64,000 bases of DNA from Poa pratensis (Eukaryota; Streptophyta; Magnoliopsida; Poales; Poaceae). Location: NCBI GenBank assembly GCA_947311845.1, contig CAMZMU010000012.1:7908903-7972902 (forward strand). Reading direction: 5' to 3'. The notes beneath the pieces were generated by a model. It did not search any database. It was given only the letters and a program-made list of their open reading frames with translations, and had not been told where the DNA came from. The position numbers and the translations under genes are program-made. Of the stretch, positions 42,273-53,353 are shown piece by piece; the stretch's first letter is position 1, and each line of letters opens with the position of its first letter.

Positions 42273-45200
42273 ATGGCATTCTATTCAGATCATCATGGAC
42301 AGGTGAATGGTTGCTCCATTACTATGGAAAAAATTCAAGAACATGAAAGTAAGCTTTTTCAAAGATTGCATCAATTGGCGCTTGAGAGAGGTATAGTTTT
42401 AGATGATGGGCCTATGCATTCTGATCATTTCAATTACAATGGTTATTCTCATGTTGTCCCTATATGTCACATTTGTGGTATTCATGGCCATACACCTGCT
42501 GATTGTCAGCATGGTGGTTATGCACCCACTCCAGATTGTTTTGGCATGAACTTTGCTCCACAGCATGGTTCATACCACAACAATTACTACCCTGGATGGC
42601 CTAAAAACCCAAGTATGACATATAGGAACATCAGCCCACCTATCTCATCATTTTTCCTAGTTATCCAGTGCAGGAATTTAGGTGTTCAGAGAAGAATCAT
42701 CAAGAACATCATCAGTCCAGTGCTCAGTCCACTCCTCTAGAAGATCAGTCATCTTGGGTGGCAGAATTCAGGAAGAAACAACAAGAGTTGATGGACCAGG
42801 TAAACTCACAAATGTTGCAGCTGAATGAGAGCCTTTCACAACTAGCAACACCGGAGCCCAAGACAGAAGAAATTAAAGAAGATGCTGCAGTAGAACTTGA
42901 AGATAAAGGAGAGCTTCAAGTGGACAAAGATGTTGTCATACAAGAGGGTGACAAAACAGGTTTATCTAACCCTCTTGATGATATATTCCTTGTGAACCTC
43001 CTGCCATTACATTGCAATGCATGATACCATCTCTAATGGAAGAAATAAAAAATGATTTGCCTAAAATTGATAATTCACATTCTCTATGCAACATTGTTCA
43101 GGCTCATGATGATAACACCTACTATTCATATGATGGAATTATGTTGAAGGTTGCATGCCCTAAAATTGCTTATAACTCTCCTGTGGATGCTTATCATTAT
43201 AACCATGTGCCTTATTGCTATACCTACATTATTGGTTACTCAATTGATGATCTTTGTAACATCCCAAGTTTTTCAAAAAGTTGAAAAATCAGAAAAATTT
43301 AAAAACCTTTGAAAACTATGATGTATTTTGCTTTGAAAAGAAAATTCATGCATGCATTCATCATCATCTTGCATTGTTTGCATTTTGATATTTCAAAAGT
43401 GGGAATAATAATTCCACTTGAAAACATATTTAAGAAAATATATTAGTAGAGCATTTATGCTCCAAAATTTTCTTTTGACTTTTATGTATTGTTCTGTTAA
43501 TGTTGTTTGTGAATTGATTGTATTTGTTGAAATATAAATATTTGCAAAAGGTTTATCTTGTGATATTCAAGTTTTATTTAAGCCACCTCTGATTGTTTTA
43601 AACCTATTTTAAATTGGACATCAAGTGTCATTTTGTTTATTAAAAACCTAGTTTCGAAATCAAAATGATTTCTATTTGAAAAGTGTGTTTGGTTGTGAAT
43701 TATTTGTATGCATTGAGTTTTATTCTATTACTCACCTATCCTCTATTTTCAAGTTTTATAGTTCTGCTTTTGAAACAAAATAAGTATTTGGATTCTAAAA
43801 TGAGTTCTGAATTCATTTTGATTTATCAAACCCTTTTTAAAAACTGTTTGAGTTTTTATAAGATTATTTTATTGAGGGATATAAATCATATTACTCATAT
43901 TTTGCTTTGGTTTAAAATATAATTTCGAAAGGAATTTATAAAACCCTATAGTTTCAAATGACATTAATATGTCCAAAATTCATTTAAACACATTTCAAAA
44001 ATTTAGTTTACAAAATGTTTTGGAATTTGTGTTTTGAAAGTTGCAAGACAAAGAGTTTGATTTTACAAAATTCTAGAAACTGGTTTGAGTCCATTTGGAC
44101 ATTTATTTTAAAAGATATTAAAGTTTCCTTTATGAAAAAGAAAAACCTTTTGAACAAAAAAATAGGACGCCCTAGTTGTCGCACGGTGCAGTACGCAGTA
44201 GCCCAACACCAGCCCACGGCCCAACTCCCCTTCTGTCTGACTGACATGTGGGACCCACCCAGGACATCAGCGATGACGTCGCGCGTCTTCAACCTTCCGT
44301 GCAAGCCAAGGACTCCGAAACCCTAGCAAAAATCGGAGCAAAATCCGTTAGGATTCGTTCATGATTTGCTCGTGTCTTTCACCCTTATAAATACCCCGGC
44401 CCCGCTCGTTCGTTTGCCCCAAAAACCCTAGCACGAGCGCCACAGGGCTGCTCGGATTCTTCCGCGGAGCGCCGCCATTGCCGCCGCCGTGTTCTTCAAA
44501 TCCCGGTGAGCTTCGTCAACACCGAGCCCTCCCATCTGCTCTATTCGCCTCCTCGTGCCCTGGCGCACCTCCCTGACACTTTTGCGCACCTTTTGCGTGC
44601 ACCAGATCGACGCCCGCTTCATCGACCTCCACCATCCGCCGTGGGACCACCTCCGGCGAGCGATACGGGGAGGAGAAGACCGCGCCCGTCCGCCGCGACC
44701 CCTTCCTCGACCTCGCCTTGACCTCCTGCACCCCGTGGTATGAACCCCGCCTCCCCTCTCTCTCTGTTTCATTCTCCGGCGAAAGTCCGGCAATGAAACC
44801 ACCGCCACCGGAGCTTCTCCGGCCAGCCGCGCCGCCGTTTTAGGTCAAACATGCCCGGAGTCGTTGGATCTAGGATGTACGGCCTAGATTAGATGACTTA
44901 CCGAACCGATACGGGCGAATCAGAGAAAGCCACGTCGACGCCCAGTCAGCATCCCCGTCAAAGCCAAGTCAGCGCCACGTCAAGCGGTCAAAGCCACGTC
45001 AGCGCCAGCGGGGAGAAGAATTTCTCTGTTTTCTTTTTAATTGGCTGTTTTGCAGATAGGTCCCTGTAGATTAGATCTATCACTACTTTTTATTGGCTCG
45101 GCCAATTTTTGCAAACTTTATATTTCTGGAATGCTTATGATACGTAGAAACTTTTGGCATAATTATTTTCATGTTTTGTCAAACTTATTTTGGTTCAATT

Positions 45201-48187
45201 TTAAAAATGGTTGTTTAAGTAAATTTGACTTAACTTAAATTTAAAAATTGATTTTTGGGCAAATCCAATTGCTTTCATTTTTTTTAATTAATGCTTGGCC
45301 GTAGGAATACTCTACTATTTTTGTAAAAGTATTTTCTATGATTTTTGTAATTAATATTGATTAAATGCTTTTTAGGTGTTATTTTAATAATTAAAATTGA
45401 TTAAAATTATTTTTCTTCATCTATTCGACTAATAAAATGACTTAGACATATTTTGATCACTTTAGTTACAAAAAAGTACTTAGAAATATTTTGCCTCTCC
45501 AAACAAAGTATTTTTCTTCCTTAGAAAATATTTGATAATTATTTTGACAACACTATTTCCTTAGAAAATTTCAACATCTTAAAAGTGTTAAATCTTTTCC
45601 TTAGAAAAATTTAGCATCTTGAAAACTTAGTTGTTTTAGAATATTTTCCTAAGTGTTATTTTTGACAAGTTTTTGTCCTTAGAAATTTTATCAACTATTG
45701 TTTTAAAAGTATTTTTCCTTAGAAAAATACCAACACCTTATTTTATGAACTCTTACTTAGAAATTATTTTGACTTATTGTTTGACCTCTTTGGTCCTTAG
45801 TTATTTTTGGAACATCTTACTTGCCTTGCTTTCCTTAGAGTAATTTTCATGGCATTGCATGCATATCAAGTCCTTAGAAAATTTTTGCACTTCTTACATG
45901 ACTTTCCTCCTTAGAAAATTGAGGATGCATGTTAGCCCTTTTAACCCTCCTAGTCAAAAACCACTAAGTTAGAAATTAGTGGAAAAGTTTGCATTGTTAT
46001 CCTTGGAGAATTCAACATGAAGTTAGAGGACCAATGAAGGACTTAGCCAAGAAAAACAAACTCCAGAAGCATCTTCAAGAAGTCAAGGTACTTAGAAGAA
46101 AATCAAGGGGAAGTTCACGAAGACCAACCACCTACATTTTTCTAAGTCTTTCTTTCCTTTATCTCTTTTCTTCCTTCTTCTCTTAGACTTCATGGTGACT
46201 AAGTTATATTCAAGACCAACCTGGATGCTGCCAACACCATCAAGTCTGCAGAACCATCAAGTCTACAAATTTCAATGAAGTCAACACACCAAGGAGCAAG
46301 CGACAAGGAAGCCTGAAGATGATTCTTGGAAGACCAACTACTACATCTTTCTTTCTATCTTTTTCCTCCTTCATAATTTTCTTTCACTTTGGACATAGAC
46401 CAAGTCCTTTGTGTTTAAGACTAAGTTCCTAGAGTGCTAATTGAAGACCATTGAAGATCAATGAAGCTACAAAGGAGTTGAAGATTATTTGAAGACCAAA
46501 GTTGTGAAAACTTAGAATAACCTTTACAACTTTTCAAGTTGTTGTTTTGTCAAGTTTATTTTGCCAAACCTTGACCTTGACCTAGCCAAATGGTTTAAGT
46601 TTTTTTTGTCTACTTCCTTAGAATGTTTTGCATGTCATGCATACCCTAATTCCTTGGAATGTTCTGCATCTCATGCATGTCATATTTTTCTAAAGTGTTG
46701 CATTTATGATTGTATGTTTATTTGTGGCTTGTTTGACTTGTTAGAAATTCCGGAGAGAGACGAAAGTGGTTGCAACTGCTACTACTACACTCCTGTTTGC
46801 CAAGGCAAGTGGCACACCCCATAAATTTCCTAAGTATTTTTCTATGCATGATTTAGTGTATTTCTTTATATGCATGTGTAGGATATTATTGCTATGCTAA
46901 AACTACTATCTCCTTTACACTAGTTGTGTCTAGAATCCTATTGATAACTTAGTAGAAATATTGATGCTATGCAAAAGTGTTTTATTGAAAGCTTAATTCT
47001 ACTAAGTTAATTTGCCACCTGGGTGGATTTGGTTTTGAAAAGAAGATGCAAGAGTTGGGTGTTGTCCCTAGGGGTGACCTCTACGGGATATTCACTTGTG
47101 GTTGCCACCCAGGAATAAAGGGACCAATGTTTCTCTAAGTGAAGTTGCTACCGTGCAGCCATTAGTCATATGGGCTCTGGCTAGATGGATTAAGTTGCGT
47201 GGACTCCTCCCAGCTTGACAAGCAGATGTAGAGGATGTAGGTGGAACGGGTCAAGCCAGTATGGGATGGGGAATATGCTTCTGAAAAGTCTCGTCTCAAC
47301 TCTCTCCTTTTCCTTAGCACAACTTGAGTGCTTGAGGATAGTTTGGGTTTGTTGGGTCTAATGGTGAAAGTGCACAACCTCTGCAGAGTTAAAAACTAAG
47401 TACTTAGCCGTGTCCCCGGTTACGGACAAATCAAGCAGCTGATCAAGGATGTCAACGGAGGCTCCCAACATCTCAATTTCATTAGGTAAAATTTTGATGG
47501 GTGAACAAGGGTAAAAGAGGCTATGGATTTTAAGCCATATTGTCTCAAACATTTGAAGAAAATGTTTTACAAAGTGTTAGGCAAAATTGGCTTTTATGCA
47601 AAATAGCCTTGAACTCCACCAGCCAAAATGCATATAGGTTATTAGAGTTATTCCATTAAGTGTCCACATAGTGTCACTTGCCAGATCCATTTTTAATGGT
47701 ATCTGACCCACTCTGTTGCAAAATTTTATTTGTTGCAGATTGTTCTGACGACGAGTGAGTTTCGTTAAGGGTTTCGATTCTGCAACCAACATGTTTTCGC
47801 CTGTGGCACATGATGATGATGGAGACTCCATGAAGAATTTTTCCGCTGCTTTACTCTTTCAAAGCTAGCTTAGTGCTATGCAATTTGTAAAGGATATTTT
47901 CCTAAGTACTGGATTCGCGTGTAATAATTGATACAATGTTGTGATATTTCATCCTAGACTGTGTGTGCAAATGAATCGATCCAGGGGTTTGCACTATACA
48001 CAGGTACCTTGCCAATTTCTAAGTGCAGGTACGCTACAATCTTGTGGGTATGAACCCAATCACTTGTGCAAGTTGTACTTTGTTTGTATGGACTTTCAGG
48101 ATTTTACCTCTGCACCACTCATTGAGGCAGTACATGGTTCGAGTCGACATCCCATGGGATCCTGGTGGATTCATGGCATGGTGTTGA
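42273..48187 (+). pseudogene. Gag-like ORF of the GTGAG element, split by a solo LTR
   Basis: It starts MAFYSDHHGQVNGCSITMEK at 42,273 and has a zinc knuckle CHICGIHGHTPADC (CX2CX4HX4C), then NNYYPGWPKNPSMTYRNI. A frameshift near 42,650 leads to YPVQEFRCSEKNHQEHHQ, a glutamine-rich helix (FRKKQQELMDQVNSQMLQLN) and an acidic tail ending near 43,020. A third overlapping frame carries NDLPKIDNSHSLCNIVQAHD and ends YIIGYSIDDL at 43,254, where the solo LTR cuts it. After the LTR it resumes in frame with VGMNPITCASCTL and ends VRVDIPWDPGGFMAWC-stop. The knuckle would bind element RNA. No capsid domain, protease or RT accompanies it. Confidence 0.7.
43255..48038 (+). mobile_element. Solo LTR of 4.8 kb, target duplication ATCTT
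   Basis: It starts TGTAACATCCCAAGTTTTTC and ends gcaggtacgctaca, with TGTA/TACA inverted ends. An exact target duplication (atctt at 43,250-43,254 and 48,039-48,043) flanks it, and the host ORF frame is restored across it. Layout: AT-rich U3, a TATA box (cccttataaatacc) near 44,385, a GC-rich leader, then ~3.2 kb AT-rich R/U5 with many ccttagaaaa motifs. Very long LTRs of this size occur in large non-autonomous Triticeae elements such as Sukkula; I cannot confirm the family. ORFs at 44,428-44,808 on both strands are in the GC-rich leader and are not supported as genes. Confidence 0.93.
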
Positions 48188-49240
48188 GGAGAATGAATGG
48201 AGTGGAGCATGGAGAAGAGTGGAGAGAGCATGCAGGCAAGGAGGAGGAGTGATCTTAGAAGAGGAGAGCTGTCAACACTTACCAGGTGAAAACGTTTCAA
48301 CATATTCATTCAGGCAACACTATTGGAACTGAAGTTATGAAATTGTTCATTGCATGATACACTGCATAAGATATATTGGTTCACTGCGCAATGTGAGATT
48401 GCATGGTTTTCAATACCTTTTATATATGACTCCATGTTTCTGTAAACCTATTTCTAGTACTATATATGATTTGAGCAAAGGTGTGTTTCTTGTAATCTTT
48501 CGGTCATAAATTCCTTTATTTCTCTCCTTAAAAAGCTTTGCAAAACTTGGGATGCCTATTTTTGAAATGAACTCGAATTTCACAATCCACTTGAGAGCCT
48601 TGTTACTAACTTTTTCGCATTAGCCTATCATGATCTCGGGATCAGTGATAGGTGAATCACTAACCTCCTTGCATATTTATCATTTTGTAAATAACCATAA
48701 TTAACTTTGTTTGCGTTAGCATATCGTGATCTCTGGATTGGATATGTGAGGCACTAACTTGGACAAGTTTTGGCAGAAATCCCTTTAAAAGGATGAAGCA
48801 CTAACAAAAGTTAATTAAAAGCATCTGCATACTAACATTTGCGTAAGCATTAGCATATGTTGATCTTTGGATTGGATATGTGAAGCACTAACAAAAGTTA
48901 ATTAAAAGCATCTGCATACTAACATTTGCATAAGCATTAGCATATGTTGATCTCTGGATTGGATATGTGAAGCTCTAACTTTTGTCTCCTGGCTCAATTC
49001 TGGATTATGCTATTTGATTTTATTTCAAAATTTGTATCTCTCTTATTGCAATTCCTTTTAATTGGAGAAAAATTGGAATGTCTAACTGAATGTTTACTTA
49101 GGAACCATTTTGCATAACTCATACATAATCATTGGAATTAAGATCATAGTCAAATGGACTGATATATTCTTGGGATTGCTTACTGTTCAATTTCATTTAG
49201 TGTTATATCTTGATTTTGCTTGAGGACAAGCAAAAAATTT
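48188..49240. other. Internal non-coding 3' region of the GTGAG element
   Basis: No ORF of note. A direct repeat of about 87 bp (aagcactaacaaaagttaat, then gcattagcatatgttgatct) occurs at 48,795 and 48,882, and the phrase tctggattggatatgtgaag recurs around it four times in all. Just before the purine tract is ttgcttgaggacaagcaaaa, a motif seen at the 3' end of related gypsy elements. Confidence 0.7.
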
Positions 49241-49254
49241 AAGTGTGGGGGATT
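49241..49254 (+). promoter_or_regulatory. Polypurine tract of the GTGAG element
   Basis: aagtgtgggggatt directly precedes the 3' LTR; it would prime plus-strand DNA synthesis. Confidence 0.8.
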
Positions 49255-50629
49255 TGATTAGTGGCATTTATATCTTAATTGTAAGCATGTTTATGTGCAT
49301 ATTTCACTCACATTTGAAGCCATGTTTATTATTTATGCCACTGAATTAATATTAAATAAGCTATATCCTTTACATGAGATATTTTATAGCTTTGTTTGCA
49401 TAATTGCAGGAAGGGTGCGAAAAGGCACCAATTTTCTACACCAAGGCTAAGCAAGGATCTTCTGGAAATACACTCCTATTGAGCAAGGGCCTGAACATAA
49501 AGTTGCAAGGACCAACTTGTGCAGAAGGAAGAGAAGTGGAGGGACCAAGATGTATAACGTGCAGATCAGATCGAAGATAAGGAGCAGCCAGCTCCAATCG
49601 GCAGCCCAGGCCTGGCGTTCTATCCTATCCCCATCCTCTTCTCTGCCTTCGGCAGCCGCCGCGGCCAGGCAGGCGCGACGGCGAGCCACCGCACCACCGC
49701 CACCAGCAGCTGCATCTCCATCACCACGTGCTCCTCCACACATGCACACCGACGCCACGGACGCCGACACCTGCTGCTGCTCGTCGTCAAGGTCGCCGGG
49801 ACGCCGAGGACTTCGACGCCCGTAGCTGCTCCTCGTCTCCCAAGCCTGCTGCACATTCTTCCCCAACCTCCAACGTGCTGCTGCTCTCCATCAGGCGTCC
49901 ATCCTTGCTGCTCCTCAACACCAAGCAAGCAGTCCATTCGATCCATTCGATCCATCTCTCCTCTCTTCAATTTCCGAAATTTCTTGTGAACTAGTGTTGT
50001 GAGCAGACTTGATTGGAGTACAGGGTACTGTACGTACTTGTTTGGTGATGATATGTTTAGATGAATTACATGTGTGTTTAATTCTTGTTAATTTCAGTTG
50101 TTACAGTAAGTTGAGTGACACAACTACTTGTTGATTCTGAGATTTAGCTGGTTATGCACATGTGTAGTTTGATCTGTGGCGTGTATGGCTAGTCCCTGCA
50201 CGCCGGTATGTTGAATTTCCATTCTTTGCCCTCAAGTGCTTGTTAACTCACAGCGATCTGGCCTGACAACCCAGAAAGTTGTGATCTTCATGTTTTGTAT
50301 TTTCTCCTTCTTAAAACCTGCTAAAAAACATTCCTTGCATGACTAGCCTCTGCAAGTTGAGCACCAAAATCTTATTCCCTGTCTGAAAATTGCTCGGATC
50401 CTTGTTAGATTCCTGATTGACAACCAGGAGGCTGCAAGTTCAATTCTGAATTTGGATGTTGATCTCACTTGTGTGAACTCTGCTTAAACCCTGTGGTTAG
50501 TTAAAAACTTGCTGCTTAGACTTCCATGTAGCTTTGGCCGAAACTTGTGTGTTGTTTGCCTAGTCTCTGTGGGGAACACGACACTCGCAGTTTATGGTGA
50601 AATACCTACTGCTATATTTGCATCGATCA
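49255..50629 (+). repeat. 3' LTR of the GTGAG element (1,375 bp)
   Basis: It matches the 5' LTR along its full length with scattered differences, for example one extra g in accaaggctaagc and a t/g change in ttctggaaat. Its outer edge abuts the gtgag target copy. Confidence 0.95.
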
Positions 50630-52088
50630 GTGAGCGAGTCGCCTCCGGCCTCGTCTCAACGTTCGGCTCCATCGACTTCATCGACAACAACGCCGCCTGC
50701 TCCGCCGGCTCCGCCTTCTCCGAGGACGGCACCGTCATGCACTTCGGCGAGCACCGCGTCTAAGTCGCCCTCGCGCCCGACTACCCCGCCAACATCCAGC
50801 TCTGCGTCGACCAGCTCCCCGAGGAGATGACGGGCTACGAGGCCAGCACCGAGTCCCGCGTGTACGCGGAAGTTATGGTCTCCGACGCCCAGAGCAACCT
50901 GCAACCCCAAGTCCCCGCCGACTCCGTCCAGGCCATGCTTCAGGGTCTGGTCACGCGCATTGCCGCCGACGCAGACCCTGCATAGGCCGCCCTCCTCCTC
51001 GAGCAAGCACGTCACCGCCTCCTCAGCAACAAACAAGGCGTTGCGGCCATGCACCGCCGCATGGAAGCGCAGGTCCGCGAGTACAACTTCGCCCACGGCA
51101 TCACTCCTGTCACCGTCGAGCCCAACCCACGGGGAAACGTCAGACGTAACCTCGCCAACAAGATGGCAGGAGGACCGGCTGCCGTAGCCGAGCCGGTTGC
51201 TCCAGCCGGAGCAGTCCCCCACTCGGCGACCCGTCTACAGCTCCCCTGTAGAACATGAAGGCAGAGCGAGCCGCCGCAGCAGAGATGCCGAACCTGGAAG
51301 GGGACGAGCTATGTGCGCAGCATCAGCGCGTCCAGGACCTCCTCGACACCACCGGTCACCAGTTTCGCCAGAACCAGGCCACGTCCGCGATGAACACGCC
51401 GCCTCCTCCACCTCCTCCGCCTGGCGCTCCTGCAGCCGGCGCGACGAGGGCAGACCGCCAGGCATCGTCACCGCACGTCCAACCCCGGCAAGCCCCTCCG
51501 CCGGGTGGGGATCGAGCACGCAGCATCAACTCCAGGCCGAGTCATTTCCACGCGCCGGCTACCGGAGGCGGTCATAAATACAACGACATCCTGGCTGGTG
51601 TCCACGGGCAGTACAACTACTACAACCTGCCAGCTCACAAAGGAAACATTCATGACCGGCTGGGAGATCTAGGTCCGGCACTCGGCCCCGACGCTCGCGA
51701 CCGCCTCGATGCCCTGGAGGAGTCTCGTCGACTCGAAGAAGAAGAGGGCGAGGTCCACCGGTGCTTCGGACCTCGCATCGCAAGGGAGCCTTTCACGTGG
51801 GGTTTCACCTTCCCACGCAACACGCCCAAGTACAACGGAAGCACGAAGCCAGAGGACAGGCTATCCGACTATGTCACCGCCGTCTCCAACGCAGGCGGCA
51901 ACAAGCGCGTAGCCGTGCGCTACGTATCACTCATGCTGAAGGACTTGGTTCGCACGTGGCTCAACAGCTTGCCCGATGGATCAATCAACTGCAGGCTGGA
52001 TTTCTAGCAAGTCTTCGTCAGGAACTTCTCCAGTACCTACAAGCGCCCGGGTCGCCCTCGCCAGCAAGCCAGCTGCGTCCAGGGTAAA
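50630..52088 (+). pseudogene. Gag of Tat-type element 2 (stops and frameshift)
   Basis: It continues from 40,713 with RVASGLVSTFGSIDFIDNNA and GTVMHFGEHRV, then a stop at 50,761. The frame resumes (QLPEEMTGYEASTESRVYAE, LLSNKQGVAAMHRRMEAQV, GITPVTVEPNPRGNVRRNLA). After a frame change near 51,250 come MKAERAAAAEMPNLEGDELC, a proline run, HKYNDILAGVHGQYNYYNLP, and the capsid segment ITWGF-like FTWGFTFPRNTPKYNGSTKP, DYVTAVSNAGGNKRVAVRYV and RTWLNSLPDGSINCRLDF. It breaks off at KTESDREYLTR, where integrase sequence begins. Gag of the Tat lineage is a confident call; the gene is not functional. Confidence 0.82.
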
Positions 52089-52399
52089 ACCGAGTCCGAC
52101 CGCGAGTACCTCACGAGATCGGCGATTTACCAGCAAAATCTACGCCGCTACCACAGCCGGAAGGTGCACCCGGTCACATTCTGCGAGGGAGACCTCGTGC
52201 TCCGATGGATCCAAGACACCAAAGGCCTCCACAAGCTGTCCTCCCCCTGGGAGGGCCCTTTCGTCATCAGCAGAGCGCTGCACAACAATGCGTACTATCT
52301 CACAGATGTACGCGGGGAGAGAAAGAACAAGCCGTTTACCCCGTACGAAGAGGGGGAACGCCCGTGGAACGCCAGCCTCCTCAGGCCATTCTACCCCTA
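52089..52399 (+). pseudogene. Integrase C-terminal tail of Tat-type element 2
   Basis: Directly joined to gag, the frame reads SAIYQQNLRRYHSRKVHPVT, FCEGDLVLRWIQDTKGLHKL, SPWEGPFVISRALHNNAYYL and ends with WNASLLRPFYP-stop. This is the C-terminal end of Tat-type integrase. Protease, RT, RNase H and the integrase core are absent, so a deletion of several kilobases fused gag to the pol tail. Confidence 0.85.
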
Positions 52400-53353
52400 G
52401 AGCGAGTGTAACACCTTGTATTTCCTTTCAATAAAACTTAGCACCCTCGAGCGCATGCTCGGGGGCTGCCGTTGTATCAATCAGAGTTCTTTTTCGTTCA
52501 TCAGACTGTGGCTAGCCGGCTACCGATCCTCGCTTACGATAGCTCAGTACCGTGCCCGACTCCAAGGCCCAACTCTCAGATCTGGCTACAGAGTCAGTCG
52601 ACCAGAGCACAAGCTGGAGCCACACGAAAAAGGCAAATAAGAAAGGAAAGTTTTCTGGCTCGCGATAGAAAAAACGTGCCTTCGCTCGCCTGAGTCCAGC
52701 CTCTCAAAGATCACGTACTGTGTGCCTAGCCAGCCGGCCCTCTCTTCGGATCCGGCTGTAGAGTTCAGCCGACAAGAGCAGGGGTCGCAGAGCCGGGTGC
52801 ACGGGAAGGGGCACGGGCGGCAAAACAAGGGCGACCCGGCCCCTAATCGAATAAAAATTGCTAAGTTAAAGAAATGCCAAGCTTTTTAATTTTGTGGACT
52901 AACAATTTAACAAATTTCTATGTGTTGTTTTTTGCCGCAAAGTAAGCTTCCAAAGGCAAGCCGAAAAGATTCGACTCGGCTGGCTACGCCAGCCGGGTCA
53001 AATCTCGGCGGCTAGTCTGCGCGGACGCCCGGCTGCCACGAGCAGCCGGGCAAATTCTCAATGATATTTGATTCAGATTCGACTCGACTGGCTGCACCAA
53101 TCGGGCCAAATCTCGGGGGCTAGTGAGGGTGAATAGGCTCGATCGCCTTCACTAGGCCACGAAGAAATTCAAAGGCAAAAGCAATTGCGAATTTTTTTGA
53201 GCAGAAACAAGATAAAGGAGACGAAGCTCCATGCAAGTCACGAACGAGTACCAGAAGTTTTAAACAAGTACGCCCGGCATCTGGGGGACAAATGAGGCGA
53301 GTTCACAACAAGCTAAGAAAAGATACAAGTTTCTACCCGGCATCCCGAGGTCT
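52400..53353. other. Region between pol and antisense ORF in Tat-type element 2
   Basis: Non-coding, with repeated agccggctacc/cagccggg words. Around 52,970-53,130 the phrase gactcgactggctgc-ccagccgggtcaaatctcgg occurs in two variant copies about 120 bp apart. The tail after pol includes caataaaactt, a possible polyadenylation signal. Confidence 0.55.

Larger units (their letters stand above)
40714..50629 (+). mobile_element. Complete non-autonomous LTR retrotransposon (target duplication GTGAG)
   Basis: Two LTRs in direct orientation, both starting TGATnAGTGGCATTT and ending CATCGATCA, are flanked by an exact target duplication (gtgag at 40,709-40,713 and 50,630-50,634). A tRNA-Asp primer site follows the left LTR and a purine tract precedes the right one. 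The interior encodes only a zinc-knuckle gag-like protein and no pol, so it depends on enzymes in trans. The LTRs differ by few substitutions, making it one of the youngest insertions here. A 4.8-kb solo LTR lies inside it; without that, the element is about 5.1 kb. Confidence 0.95.

Noticed and set aside
44428..44808. Arg/Gly-rich ORFs in GC-rich DNA
   Set aside because: They lie just after the TATA box in a 4.8-kb LTR, overlap on both strands and match the leader position rather than a gene.
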